Below are positions 12,501 through 23,528 of a DNA stretch of 64,000 nucleotides, in pieces. A program made the position numbers and the translations under genes. The DNA lies in the NCBI RefSeq assembly GCF_001653235.2, contig NW_019154043.1, positions 248,001-312,000 of the forward strand, read 5' to 3'. Source of the stretch: Pochonia chlamydosporia 170 (lineage: Eukaryota > Ascomycota > Sordariomycetes > Hypocreales > Clavicipitaceae). The notes beneath the pieces were generated by a model. That model made no database searches, had not been told where the DNA came from, and was given only the letters and a program-made list of their open reading frames with translations. The number at the start of each line of letters is the position of its first letter. Position 1 is the first letter of the stretch.

Positions 12501-14132
12501 CACATCCCCCACATTGCATTGGGCGGGAGAAGTAAGATGAAATCTTGCAGGGGAGTTGCAAACCGATGTATCGAATCTGGAAATCTGAGGCGGGCGTTTC
12601 ATCAGCCAAGGTGAAAATATGACTTCGGTGGGTAGCATTGGGACACAACGGTTTCTGCCTCAAGAAATTGGAACTGCGCAACTGGCATTGACCCGAAATG
12701 CGAGTGTCCAAAAGAGATGACATGTGTGAGAGGCGAGCTTCCACTTCAGCCACTTGAGCAGGGTTGTTCAACTCGGGCCAAGCAAAGGACGCGAGGGTGA
12801 CACGATGCATTGCCCCGACGCCCCAAACATCAAAGACAGTTTTACTCGCCGGACACCGTGAATTATTGGGTTGGCTTTGGATGCTTCCACTCTTCTAGGT
12901 GAACAAATCGTTCAGGTTGGTGTTAGCACTGACTGGGAAAACGGAGACCCCGGTTCATGCGCGATATGCCTCGCGATACGGCAAGTTCTTTCCCGCTCGA
13001 TTCACGACATGTACGCTGTATGAGGTCATATTTCGACAAGACAGTGTACAGTGAATCCGAGGCAAAAGGCGAATAACTCGCGTAAAATACGCATTACACC
13101 TTTTTACTATCACTTCGACATTGGGCATACTTCAATCCTCTCCTGAGTTCTGAGCCGTCCAAACCCCAGCTAGTCCTTGTCCCAGTCTCAATGCCACAGC
13201 TTGGCAGATATTGTCCCCGTTGAGACTTCGACCCGGGTATGCGGTTAGAAAGGTCTAAACGAGTAGCCTAATCAAACAGTTTTGATATCCATCACAATCT
13301 CAATAGCCAACAATATGAGCACGCGTTCCGGCTTTGATGCCATTGCCTCTTTTATCAGCTTCTTAATGTTCTGCAAAACGACAACCGAAGACTCCTCAAG
13401 GGAAAGAGATGACACCACAGCTTTGGTCCCAGCTATGGGTATTATGAAGCTACAGGCTACCTATTTAACTTATCGTTGATCTATGAACAACACCCAGAAT
13501 GTAAATTGAGCACTATCCAGCAGGAAGCTATCCGAGATAACTGTAGAACCCTCCCACAGTCAGCCGACTGCTGAGTAGGGCTCTTCCAAATATTGCTACA
13601 CGCCAGATCTACATACAAATATCATGCAAGAAATCAAAATATCAAAAAACACCTCTCTATCACCTCAGAATTAGGAGCGTTGTGGTGCATGGAAGTGTTT
13701 AGATACTCATGACTTCTCACCGTAGGCCAACGGCCACGTTCCTGGTGAGCCCTTAAATGTAGTCGCAGTTGTGGACGCTTCCATTACGAATGAAGGTCGA
13801 TCTAGAAGCAGTTAAAAAATGGCAATGATGACGTTGAACATGAGGACAGAGCCACAAAACACCCCCAAAGTGCAATCATACTGACTACATGAGACCATGC
13901 CCTCCTGCCAACCCATACGCGTGGCCTGCCATGTCCCACAGACCCTGACCTCCAGCAATAGCTCGAATATGCTGTTTACCCCCTCAAATATGGAGCCTCA
14001 TATGGGCAATGTTGACATTTCCAAGTTCCCGGAATACAAATTAAAATGGCAGTTACACCGCTGTCTGTCTAGTCTATGCAATCACCCAAAACGCCCCGCC
14101 TAATGCTTTGATACTTTCTTCCATCCCATCCC
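9507..14132. other. 4.6-kb stretch without supported gene
   Basis: Many frames of 60-157 codons occur on both strands, mutually overlapping, with no recognisable motif. The largest are 10844-11317 plus, 10178-10546 minus and 12472-12810 minus. The last of these ends in a CGGCVKELLC motif but has no visible partner exon. The five-copy TCGCCTCA repeat lies at 11588-11668. The region may be decayed mobile DNA or truly intergenic; I see no transposase or reverse-transcriptase motif. Confidence 0.45.
11588..11668 (+). repeat. Five degenerate TCGCCTCA(C/T)T direct repeats
   Basis: Copies begin at about 11588, 11602, 11615, 11643 and 11658, all in the same orientation, spaced 13-15 bases apart with one double spacing of 28. 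The core is TCGCCTCA followed by C or T and then T. The array sits in the gene-poor stretch between 9.5 and 14.1 kb. It could be a decayed minisatellite or a cluster of binding sites; there is no adjacent gene start to support the second reading. Confidence 0.8.
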
Positions 14133-15311
14133 CTATTCTATGTGTTTCATATTACCCTCGTTATGACCACTAGGAGAATGAGTATGACTCCAGTACGTAA
14201 TGGCTATACTACCATCCTTTTCTACAGCCAGTCTCTTCTTGCACACCTTCGCATTGAAGCTATTCGACACCACCCAACACACGTTGCGAACGTGTTCACC
14301 ATCCGACCCCCAACTATATGGATAGACAACATGACCAGGCAGCAACACCACCTCGTCATCCTTGCTTTTCTCACCTTCAAACTCAACGCTCGTAGCGTGC
14401 TCCCTCACAGCATCCTTCATAGCCTCTTTATCCGCCTCGTATTCCGTGATAGCAGCGCGCAGCGCCACCGGCCCAGTTATAGTCTCTGCGGGCTTCACTC
14501 TCGTCCATCTCCATTTGTTCTCAATCATCTTATACCTCTGCTTGACCTCGTTCATTATGACTAGGAAAAATGGATGGCCGGGAGACGCCGCCATCCAGGC
14601 GTTTGGAATAGAGTGCTCGAAACTGGGGTCCGTACCCATGCGACCGAACATCGCTGTATTGTTCTTTCCTTCAGACTCTTGAAAAAGCTGTCCGTAGGTC
14701 GGTTGGAGAGCTTCGGTTGATCGGAGACATTCCGTATCCAGATCGGCGTAGACACTACAACTTTTGGTAAGTGCCGAGTCAAACGCATAAAGTTGTCACA
14801 TTGAGCTTACGTACCCTCCGTAGATATACATGTAGAGATATCGCGCCAAGTCGGCACGGTAAATTTCACTAGGTAGTCCCCGGTAGGTGTGTTCCAACCA
14901 TGGGAAATGCCTTTGGACAAGTTGAAGGTTGTCGTCATCAGTCCATATTACCCATTCCCAATCGGGGTGGTTCCGGCGACATGACCGACTCCACGACTGG
15001 AATTTTCTAGGCAGCTGTAAGGATACCCAACTTTGGTGGAAGATTTTAGGTATCCGGCCATTTGTGTAGGTCGGCGGGCGAGAGAGTAGCTCGGATGCTT
15101 TTATTTGCTTCGCTAACGGTTCGTTTGGATACTCGACATCGTCATCGTTTTCTTTCTGTTCAGGAGTCGGTGTCGGTGTCGGTGTCGGTGTATCGAGTTG
15201 GAATGCACTCTTGTAGTCATTTGGCAGATTGAACCACAGGAGATGAAGTGAAACAATCACAATCACCAGAACTGCGCATGACCTCAGCGCGACGCCGGAG
15301 GAACGTATCAT
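14133..15311 (-). CDS. GT32-type glycosyltransferase (Och1-like), type II membrane protein
   Basis: Two exons, 14815-15311 and 14133-14760, with a 54-base intron give 374 residues. The N-terminus has a signal-anchor (SCAVLVIVIVSLHLLWF), then a short (TP)n stalk, as in Golgi glycosyltransferases. The body has the family signatures IPKIFHQSWVS, WEWVIWTDDDN, EIYRADLARYLYMYIYGG and the metal-binding DXD motif in YADLDTECL, which is completed across the splice junction. The family transfers mannose or related sugars from nucleotide sugars to glycans in the Golgi, as Och1 and inositolphosphorylceramide mannosyltransferases do. The exact acceptor cannot be read from sequence. No frame break is seen and length is normal for the family. 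Confidence 0.9.
15166..15190. repeat. GTCGGT microsatellite coding for a Thr-Pro stalk
   Basis: Four perfect hexamer copies (GTCGGT on the plus strand) lie in the stalk of the minus-strand glycosyltransferase and encode alternating Thr-Pro. Because the unit is six bases, length changes keep the reading frame. Confidence 0.85.
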
Positions 15312-16123
15312 GGCGGGAGGTTGAATGGCTCAAGTTGTCGACTCCGCGACGGCATGCGGATGAGAGGAGCCGGGCGTAGTGAAAGTCAAATTTGTAGAAA
15401 TCATTCGCACATCATGCTGAATTTTACTCGCGCGATAATGTCGACATTGTGTGGGGAGGTAGCTTCGAGAAGTATTCTACATTGCTCACAACTCCTTAAA
15501 TCCAGGAGAACAAAGTGGAATTTAGGCGAGCATCATTCTCCATACTGCTGTTGCCTCGTAATTAAAACAAACCCTGTCGTCCGCCTTTTCGGAAAGCTAC
15601 GTCACAAATTTGCTGACAAGCCAAAGTATCCAGAATTATGATACAGAATGGGCCATGCTGATCAGAAATGGCACATCATAGGTTGATGTGGGCTCAAGTA
15701 CCGACTAAATTAGGAGATTTGAACGGCACTCGGTGGTAGCAGTGCCTCCTGATCAGCCGTTGGGACAGGGATCTCAGCCTTGACACGTATTGGTGTGTCA
15801 AGGTTGATCAACGTCTGAGTAAGACACGAGTCTAGGAAGACGACGGTAAGGGGTCACGAATTGCCTGTGATAATATAGACTTTAATCTGGTATTGCAGCA
15901 ACTTGAACTGTGTTTGTCAGCTACTTATTGTGCTCTATTACAGTTAGCATCGTATATTTTACAGTCATTCTAGGTTCTGTCACCAACTATCCACGTATAC
16001 CAGCAACCGAATGCTAATTTCCCAGCCCACTCAACCAACGTTTCATCGCACGAGCATTATGCAACCAACAACATGACAATTTCCTCTAAGAATGGGCAAA
16101 CAAAGTGACCAGCCTTTCGGAGC
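15312..16123. other. Intergenic, no supported gene
   Basis: It lies upstream of the glycosyltransferase and downstream of the HAM1-like gene. The single 106-codon plus-strand frame at 15321-15641 has no motif. Nothing else is seen. Confidence 0.5.
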
Positions 16124-18352
16124 TCACCCGAAAGAAACAGTGTGCATGTCAAATATCCCATTCCGCCACCCATCTTGGCGGTACTCAAAGATGTTCTGTT
16201 CTGCATCACGAGCCTCCCTCTCCCACACCTCGACCAAACTCCCTGGTGCATATCGACCTTTGAACACACCTTTTCCAGGCCCGACACCAACCCTCGTATG
16301 GACATCCGGATCCGGCGCGGGCACCAAGCGAGCAGCGACTGCACGAACAAAAGTCCACAGATCATTCGGGTTGCATACACGCGTCGCTCGTAGTCTCTCC
16401 CGTGCAAACACAAGTTCTCGGTTCAGCGTCCTCAGCCCTTCTTCAATGCCTGATGCTATTTGGATCTCTAGGGCTTTCCGTAGGATGGGTCGGATGAATG
16501 GTTTGAGACACCATGCCATGCATGAGAACTTCGATTTCTGGAGCGAGTAGTCGAGGTGGTGAACTTTGACATGCACGCCTCGCAATGAGACGAGCTGCTC
16601 CAATCGTTCGCGGCCAATTTCCACGTCAATCGTGACATCTATGCCGCGCTCATCGAGATGGAAGCTGGTGAGCCCTTGGTCCATGAAGCGAAGGATGCCC
16701 GAGTGCATTTGGAGCCAGTATCCCAAGTCATTGGCTGCGATTGACATTCCTGCCAGTTTAATGGTAGCTAACGACGCTACCGATGAGCTGGTTCCAAACT
16801 GCGCCTTGGTGATGTCGAGATCGTTGCGGGTGGAAAATTGCAAGTTATACGGCAGGAATGAGCTTTGATTGACCGTCTTGCCGGGCTCCAGGATGAGGTT
16901 TTCCAAGAGTATGTCTGCCGCGGGTGTTGATACTTCCAATCGCGGTATTGGAATATACTGTACAGCCTGCATCATCAACGGTATGAAGACGTTGATGCAG
17001 TCGCCCACAAGATCCGAGTTCCCCATCTCTCCGGACGGAAACATAACCTGTACGAGGCGCAACGTCGTCGATGCCATGTTTTTGATGTCCTTGTCTTCGG
17101 CGGTTGATCGAAGCGCTTGCTGCAGGTTATGCAAAAGATTGCCAGCGTCCTCACCCATTGATGATCCCGAGGTGAGTTCCTTGATCCGCTCCCGCATCTC
17201 ATGAAGTCTGTCATCTATATTGTCGAAAAACTCTGGCTTTGAGAGCATTTCCTGAACCAAATTCGCAAATTGATTCACAAAGTCGTCCAAGTTCTCATCC
17301 GTCTTGTTATGCTCCATGAAGTCAATGAACGACTTCTTGACTCTATCCCAGTCCCCCCGATCACCAAACGACGAAACCAACAGCCAGAAATTGTGAGCCA
17401 CATGCTCTGCTTGGCGGTTGTGCTGAATGTTGCCCTCAATTGTGTCGGCTGCCTCCGACCCAATTGACAGGTATATCATTAGGTAACGCTGCAAGAGTTT
17501 GGACAAGACTGAGACAGACTCAGAGTAGTCACTTCGTTTTCGAAGATTCGTGACTGCGCTCTTGAGACGACCGACCAAAATATCCCGCGCCTCGTCATTC
17601 ATGTGCTCGGCAAAACTGGTGTAGGCTTCCTCTCCAACTTGAGTGACTTCTTCATATGTAGTTTCAGCAACCTCCTTTGCTTGGTGCTTGACATCTTCAG
17701 ATGATGCAGGCTGCTGCTCTTCTTGATCCGTCTTCTTGAGTGCTTCCAGATCCTTGTCCGATGTGTCCAGCTTGTTGCCCACTTCCTTTGACACATCACC
17801 TAATGCGAATGCGGTATCTCGTAAAACTTGTCTTGCAATGGTAGTCGCATCAGCGATAAATACTCGAAAATCGCTATTCAAGAGTGCCAAGGAGACTACC
17901 GTGCGAAGACTCTCCACGGTCGCAGACACATCTGCCTTAGCTTTGCCTTTCGCAATGTTCTGCTTTACATTTTTCACATCCAAATCGAGCTTCGTTTGAG
18001 ACAAGTACCAAATGAAATCTTGGATCTGGTCTTTTGAGTTTTTCCCGTCCAGTAGATCCATAAACTGTTGTAGCCAAAGACGCGTCGTTCGTATCAATGC
18101 GCGACCAGAATTGCTCAGGCTGCTCTGCTCCGACGGGTTCAACACAGCTGCACATAACAATGCCCTCAGGTGAGTGATGACCTGTTCATTCGATGGCATG
18201 TATCCCGTTGACATGGCCCGAAGCATTTGGTATGTGTGCAGCTTCTCATGGAGCCGAGTTTGTCGCTCTGTGTCCTCATTGTATTGAGGCAGCAATGGCT
18301 GTCGCTCCAAGTCCTCCTCACTCCCCGAACCGCAGAGTCCGAAACATGACAT
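16124..18352 (-). CDS. HAM1-like (DUF4449/DUF5923) fungal lipid-binding protein
   Basis: An uninterrupted frame of 742 residues starts MSCFGLCGSGSEEDLERQPLLPQYNED, whose Cys pairs are plausible S-acylation sites for membrane tethering. Residues about 30-450 are helical (TRLWLQQFMDLLDGKN, FIWYLSQTKLDLD, LLQRYLMIYLSIGSE, FIDFMEHNKTDENLDDF). The C-terminal third turns to beta-rich sequence (PRLEVSTPAADILLENL, GIDVTIDVEIGRERLEQL, GVHVKVHHLDYSLQKSKFSCM), which matches my recollection of the fungal HAM1 N- and C-terminal domains, the latter resembling BPI/TULIP lipid-binding folds. A role in lipid transfer or membrane association is inferred from that family. No intron is needed, and the start has no in-frame competitor upstream. 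Confidence 0.78.
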   Translation of the reverse strand: MSCFGLCGSGSEEDLERQPLLPQYNEDTERQTRLHEKLHTYQMLRAMSTGYMPSNEQVITHLRALLCAAVLNPSEQSSLSNSGRALIRTTRLWLQQFMDLLDGKNSKDQIQDFIWYLSQTKLDLDVKNVKQNIAKGKAKADVSATVESLRTVVSLALLNSDFRVFIADATTIARQVLRDTAFALGDVSKEVGNKLDTSDKDLEALKKTDQEEQQPASSEDVKHQAKEVAETTYEEVTQVGEEAYTSFAEHMNDEARDILVGRLKSAVTNLRKRSDYSESVSVLSKLLQRYLMIYLSIGSEAADTIEGNIQHNRQAEHVAHNFWLLVSSFGDRGDWDRVKKSFIDFMEHNKTDENLDDFVNQFANLVQEMLSKPEFFDNIDDRLHEMRERIKELTSGSSMGEDAGNLLHNLQQALRSTAEDKDIKNMASTTLRLVQVMFPSGEMGNSDLVGDCINVFIPLMMQAVQYIPIPRLEVSTPAADILLENLILEPGKTVNQSSFLPYNLQFSTRNDLDITKAQFGTSSSVASLATIKLAGMSIAANDLGYWLQMHSGILRFMDQGLTSFHLDERGIDVTIDVEIGRERLEQLVSLRGVHVKVHHLDYSLQKSKFSCMAWCLKPFIRPILRKALEIQIASGIEEGLRTLNRELVFARERLRATRVCNPNDLWTFVRAVAARLVPAPDPDVHTRVGVGPGKGVFKGRYAPGSLVEVWEREARDAEQNIFEYRQDGWRNGIFDMHTVSFG

Positions 18353-18850
18353 GATTGCTGGAACTCAACTGCTGAGTCGGATGCAAAATGATTTATGGGC
18401 TTGGTACCGAGTTTGCTGCACAAGGAGCAGCATACGGTCGGTATCTAGCATGGTCGACGCTTGTTCAGACAACAAAGAGTGACACTATTTGACAAAGACA
18501 GGACAAGTACTACGAAGCTCTTTTAAGGTATCAATTGATATTAATGTTGACGTCACACTGGCTGTTAAACATTGATGACGCTTAGTTGACGTGTGGGGAA
18601 AGTCATCAACTGAAACCGGAACAAGTTGCCCGGCTTCTGACAACTAACTTCAGCCCAATACACGGGTCTTGCACCCGCACAACACCCATAACCTTGTTTT
18701 AGTCTTGTCAAGACGCTACATATGTATTGTATCTCAAATATGATTTCGATCCCACCTTCCATCAGCACGACATTCCCACGCCAGAGCATCCGATTGGCAA
18801 GACCATGCATCTACACCTTTGCTGACAACCCGCCAATTCGATTTAGCTAC
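18353..18850. other. Intergenic between two minus-strand genes
   Basis: About 500 bases, upstream of the HAM1-like gene and downstream of the MFS transporter. I see no gene. Confidence 0.5.
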
Positions 18851-20562
18851 CTAGGTAGTTGACTCAGCGTCCATTGAAGCTGTCACTTGCTGGACTTGCA
18901 ACCGTTTCATCATTTCCGCAGCTTCAAACGCGTACTTGCACTTCATCCTCAACCTCCCCCCATACCGATACATAAAAAACGGAAATGGCATGCACACCAA
19001 CGTCAGAAACGCGGGTATCGAGGTCGCCCAGTGAATACCGAGATTATCATACATTTTCGTGGTGAAAAGAGGGAAAATCGCTCCCATCACAGACCGAAAG
19101 ATGGCCGCCGCCGCAAGAACAGAAGCTGCGTATATGGTATACGAGTCGATGAGGTAGTTGACCATTGGCAGAATGACAAGCACGCAGCCAAATCCAAATG
19201 GTGCCGACAGGACAATACCGACAGACCAGTGAATGCTGGGAAAATTTGTCCATGCAAAGCCAAACATACCAAGCGGCAAGGCGGCGGCACCGACAATTGC
19301 TGGCGGCAGTCGAGATTCTGCGGTCGCAGTTTTCGCTATGAACAGCATCATGTACCGACGGTTGTCCCAAATTGCATAGACGAGCCCTAGGATAATTCCG
19401 GCAGCGATACCCATGAATGAGAGGCCTCCGGTGCCTTCATTCCATCCCCTCTCTTTGTTGTATACTATTGGCATCGCACTCATGAACAGGTAGACCGTTC
19501 CGTAGATGATGGCCATGTAAACTGAGGCAACCAGGACGATGGGTTCTTTGAACAGCAGCACCCATGGGCGTATCAAGGCTCTCGTGAAGACTTCGGATGG
19601 CTCTTTTCTGCCTTGGTTCTTTTCAAGAACGCTGACATAAACTCTGGCGTCTACCTTGGAGAGCCGTGTCGCCCGGTTCGCTAAAATCACCGGTCCATAC
19701 GTTTCCGGGACGAAGACGGCCCCGATGATGCCTATCTAAGGTCAGCATGGTTGTTCCTGCTGGCGGTACGGACGCATCAACACAATACCTATCACTGCTA
19801 TGAAGATGCAGCACACCCCTTGAACCCATCTCCATCCAATAGTCTGCGATATGAATCCGCCCATTACCGGACCGAGAATTGGCCCAAGGAACGGGGCAAC
19901 ACAGTACAGTGTCATGGCAAGACCTCGCTGTGCCGGGGGGAACAGATCAGCAATGGCGCCACCCGAGTTTACTAATGGCGATCCACCAAACGTGCCACCA
20001 AAGAAACGCAATAGAAGCAGGGTGGTGATGCTTTGACTCCCAGCGGAACCACCAATGAAGGCCACCATTGCGATGTGGGATGTTATCCAGAGGGTCCGCC
20101 GTCCATACAACTCAGACCTACAGAGACTTGTCAGGAACAGGTATCGTGAATTACCTCAAAAGTTACGCTACTCACTGATGTAATCGACATTTCGTTAGCC
20201 TTTGATATGCAAATGATTATGCCAGGAGGACTGAAGCAACTAACCAGAGGGCCCCAAACGGCTGGACCGATAGCAAAACCGAGTACAAACAGGGAGACAC
20301 CGAGTGTGAAAACTTCTGTACTAATGTTGAAATCTCTCATTATCTCATTTGATGAAACGGAGTATGCTGAAGAAGTAAGCGTGACCGCGAATACGGACAA
20401 TGTGACGATGGTGGTGATGAACCACTTTCGGAACTGGGACCAGTTCATAGGATTACGCGAATCGTCTTTTTCGAACTCAACCACAAATGGATCCTCATGA
20501 GTACCTTTTCCAGCATATACGCCAGCACTTTCAACTTCCTTCGAATGGGACATTTCGCTCAT
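18851..20562 (-). CDS. MFS transporter, DHA1 (drug/polyamine:H+ antiporter) type, with an unresolved exon junction
   Basis: Three coding blocks, 20245-20562, about 19789-20116 and 18851-19731, total about 508 residues, the usual DHA1 size. The cytosolic N-terminus contains DPFVVEFEKDDSRNPMNWSQFRKW, followed by about 12 apolar helices. Visible signatures are GFAIGPAVWGPL, then SELYGRRTLW, PLVNSGGAIADLFPPAQRG and VFVPETYGPVILANRATRL. The second intron (19732-19788) is normal GT-AG. The first (20244 to about 20118) is not: its GT-AG pair leaves one extra G and a stop, while using the next AG drops the conserved Ser-Glu of the SELYGRR motif. Either splicing is unusual or the gene carries a one-base lesion. 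It exports small molecules in its family. It diverges from the Zn2Cys6-like regulator at 21039, a common pairing in which the regulator controls the transporter. Confidence 0.82.
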
Positions 20563-21038
20563 TACGGCTATTTGAGCCGTGCTTTGGATAATTTGTGAAG
20601 ATCGCGATTTCGTCTAGGGTAAGAGGCGAAGTTAACTTGTATTGCATGTCTGGAGACGCTGCTTGAGGGTTATATAGACAAGTATTTCTCAGATGTTAAG
20701 AGTATTCAAGTCAAGAGTCCTTATATCGGCGCGGAATGGCATATGATTGGTGAAGAAGAGTCAAATGTGTTCCCAATGGCAGATTCGCGTGTTCAAGCAT
20801 TGGTAAGCTCCGTGTTGAAGCGCAGCAACAAGACAAACGCTGACCAACCAGAAAACTTGCCGCTGTGGGTCCATCGGACGGAGCAGGACATGATTGGTTT
20901 GGTTCCCGGGGTGCGCAGTTGTCAAACGAGCAACACCAAACAATTCGACTTCACGATTCTGTTCTCGCAACAATGCACGAGATGGCCATATCTCACTACA
21001 AAAGAGGCAAACGTTCATCAACTCGGATTTCACAGATC
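20563..21038. promoter_or_regulatory. Divergent upstream region of MFS transporter and regulator
   Basis: About 475 bases separate the two start codons. The regulator frame stays open upstream to 20865, so its true start and therefore this region's edge are uncertain. I identified no CGG-type operator by eye. Confidence 0.4.
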
Positions 21039-23235
21039 ATGGGCCATCACGATGCGGTACACAGGCCCTTGCGCCGGGAGCGTCTCAGAGCCTCATTAGC
21101 TTGTCATGCTTGTCGACTCCGGAAAGTGAAATGTGACGGCGTTCGTCCGGGTATTTTTCTCCCTTTCCTCCCAATCACCAGCCTTAGATTCTCATGTCTC
21201 CAGCATGTGCCCGTTACGGCAAGACACAGAGCGATAGCCCGCCAGTCAAACTGTCCCTCAATGGATCGCGACAAGATTCACCAAGAGAGGCCATCCATAG
21301 CCAAAATGCCCATCGCGTCTTGTATCCGATCTCACCACCAGCCTCTAAGACTCACTTACTCGAAGAATCCGCAATCAACACACCCGCAAATAGTGTCCCG
21401 TTATCTACCCCGACGCAGGTTGCTGATGACCGTGACCCTGAAAGTGCCGAGCATCGACCATACTACACAGCACATGGACGCTTTGCTGGTGATGTTGCGG
21501 CTGCTATAGATGCAAAGGCGGGATTGCCGCCAGTTGCATCAAATCTCGTTCCATTTGTGGATGCGCCACTGTTTGGAGAGATAGACCTACGGCCGCAATA
21601 TACAGATGACAACTTCATCACAGAATTGCCCCCTAGGACGCACGCAGATATGCTCGCTGCTTTATATTGGGAATACATTGACCCCATAGAACCTGTGTTG
21701 GATCAAACGCAGATCTCTTATGCTCTAGACGAGGCTTACGCTGGAACTAACTCAACCAAGCATGGCAAACGTGGTATCTGGCTCAGCATCCTCAATGTTG
21801 TCTTTGCCCTAGCTGTGCAGAGACAGGAAGTCACCCCCGAACAGCATCGAAACGAAGAAGCTAGTCGCTACTTTCAGCGTGCGTGGGCGCTTCTGCGACC
21901 GGAAACAGTTGTTTGGGAACCGGGATCATTGGAGCTTGTGCAGTGTCTGATGTTGATGAATCGCTATCTCCACTGCACTAATAATCAGCACATGACATGG
22001 ATGACAGCGGGTTTAGCAATACGCATAGCTCAAAACATGTGCAACAGTTTTCCAGTGTCATCTGCTACTCTAGAAGACAGACATATACGGCAGAAGGTCT
22101 GGGCGAGTTGTGTGGGTTTGGATCGGTGAGTTGTTTGGTCCAAATTGCGAACTCACCGCGAATCTCCTCCAAGAATGCTAATATGGCATAGCTGCGTATC
22201 ATGGTCACTTGGCAGAACTTCGGCACCAACTCTCACTTCACTGCCGAGAAGGAGTGAATTCATGATGCGTGATGATGAACTGGATCTGTCCAGGGGAGAA
22301 GAGCATCACACGCGGATGCTGGAACTTTTCGAAATTGGCAACCACATTCAGTTGGCACAGACTCAGACGCGGAATACCCTTGCTGCCAAATTAAGACTTC
22401 CGCGATTGTACCAGCAAGACGAATACCACGTGGTGGCTGTGCAGCTGGATGCTTGTCTTCAAGAATGGGAGTGTAACTTGCCTGTCTACATGAAGCGTCA
22501 GGGTCTTAAATCCATCACTGACAGGAGGTCTCGTGCCAAAGCGTGTTTACTTCACCTCCAGTACGTAATGCCTGCATTCGCTTGATGCAAAGACTACGCC
22601 CAAACACAAGGACAAAAGTTGCGGGCAGTTGTCTGATGGAAATTCTGTCTTGACATCGCTAATGACATGTCATCAGTTTACTTCACACGAGAATATACCT
22701 CTTCCGACCGCTCCTGGCGCGCCTGTACGCGATGAACTCCCAGGAATCTACGAGTAGCCCATTCGACCGTTCTAGTCTCAGTGACAGACTTCTCCACGAC
22801 TCTGCTAAAATGTGCATTGAGGCGGCACAAAATGTCACAACCCTAGTTATGGAAACGATGCAGTCCGACGGGGACATCGGTCTACTACCGTGGTGGCATA
22901 GAGTCTACTATTTGCACATTACAGGCACAAACTTCCTTGCGGCAATGTGCACGCCAGACTTATTCACTGAGTCCGTGGCAGTGGCGTGGCAGGATGTGCT
23001 GTCCGGGCTACACAAGCATGAGCATTTGAGCAAGTATGTGCCGCAATGCATTCAGATGTTTGAGATGTTGTCCATGCGGATTCGCGCAGCTCAAAAGAGC
23101 AACCAAGTGAGCGACGAGAACAGGTTTCTTGATGATGCTCTCGTCATGCCCTTTGACGACATTTTTCAGGATGTGGACTTTGACTTTGACAGCTTTGTCT
23201 TTGGTGTTGGTGGTCCTGCGAGTCATGCATACTGA
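21039..23235 (+). CDS. Zn2Cys6-like fungal transcription factor with incomplete zinc cluster
   Basis: Exons 21039-21150, 21204-22125, 22192-22560 and 22677-23235 give 653 residues, all phases consistent. I chose the Met just before HHDAVHRPLRRERLRASLACHAC; the frame remains open to 20865. The DNA-binding module begins ACHACRLRKVKCDGVRPAC, giving four cysteines, but the fifth is Tyr (ACARYGKT) and no sixth follows. The middle region has typical fungal-trans domain traits: DMLAALYWEYIDPIEPVLD, GIWLSILNVVFALAVQRQE, LVQCLMLMNRYLHCTNNQHMTW and RQKVWASCVGLDRCVSWSLGR. The acidic C-terminus (PFDDIFQDVDFDFDSF) could be an activation region. It probably regulates the divergent MFS gene. The broken zinc cluster raises doubt about DNA binding, unless the splice junction or sequence differs from my reading. 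Confidence 0.83.
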
Positions 23236-23528
23236 CACACACCAAAGGGTAGAGAAATTGGTATTATTTGGTATGGAAATGGCTCATATTGACCTCTCCC
23301 CTGATGCATGATGATGCAAGCTCAGGCTGCGGGCTGGACAACAGTGCTCAAGACATTTGAGCTGGCTTCTATCTCACACGTTCGGTATCAACCTTGGATT
23401 CCTGCACCAAGCCATACTGCTTCTCACCTGGAACTATACCGGCGTTCCCACCGCCTAGATGGTGTCCCTCACATAACCATTGAAATGGAGCTTCCAGGCT
23501 ATTTCCATGGTCAGCACTTGGAGCACAA

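Noticed and set aside
12472..12810. 112-codon minus-strand frame ending CGGCVKELLC
   Set aside because: The cysteine motif is suggestive, but there is no signal peptide, no partner exon and no family match by eye.
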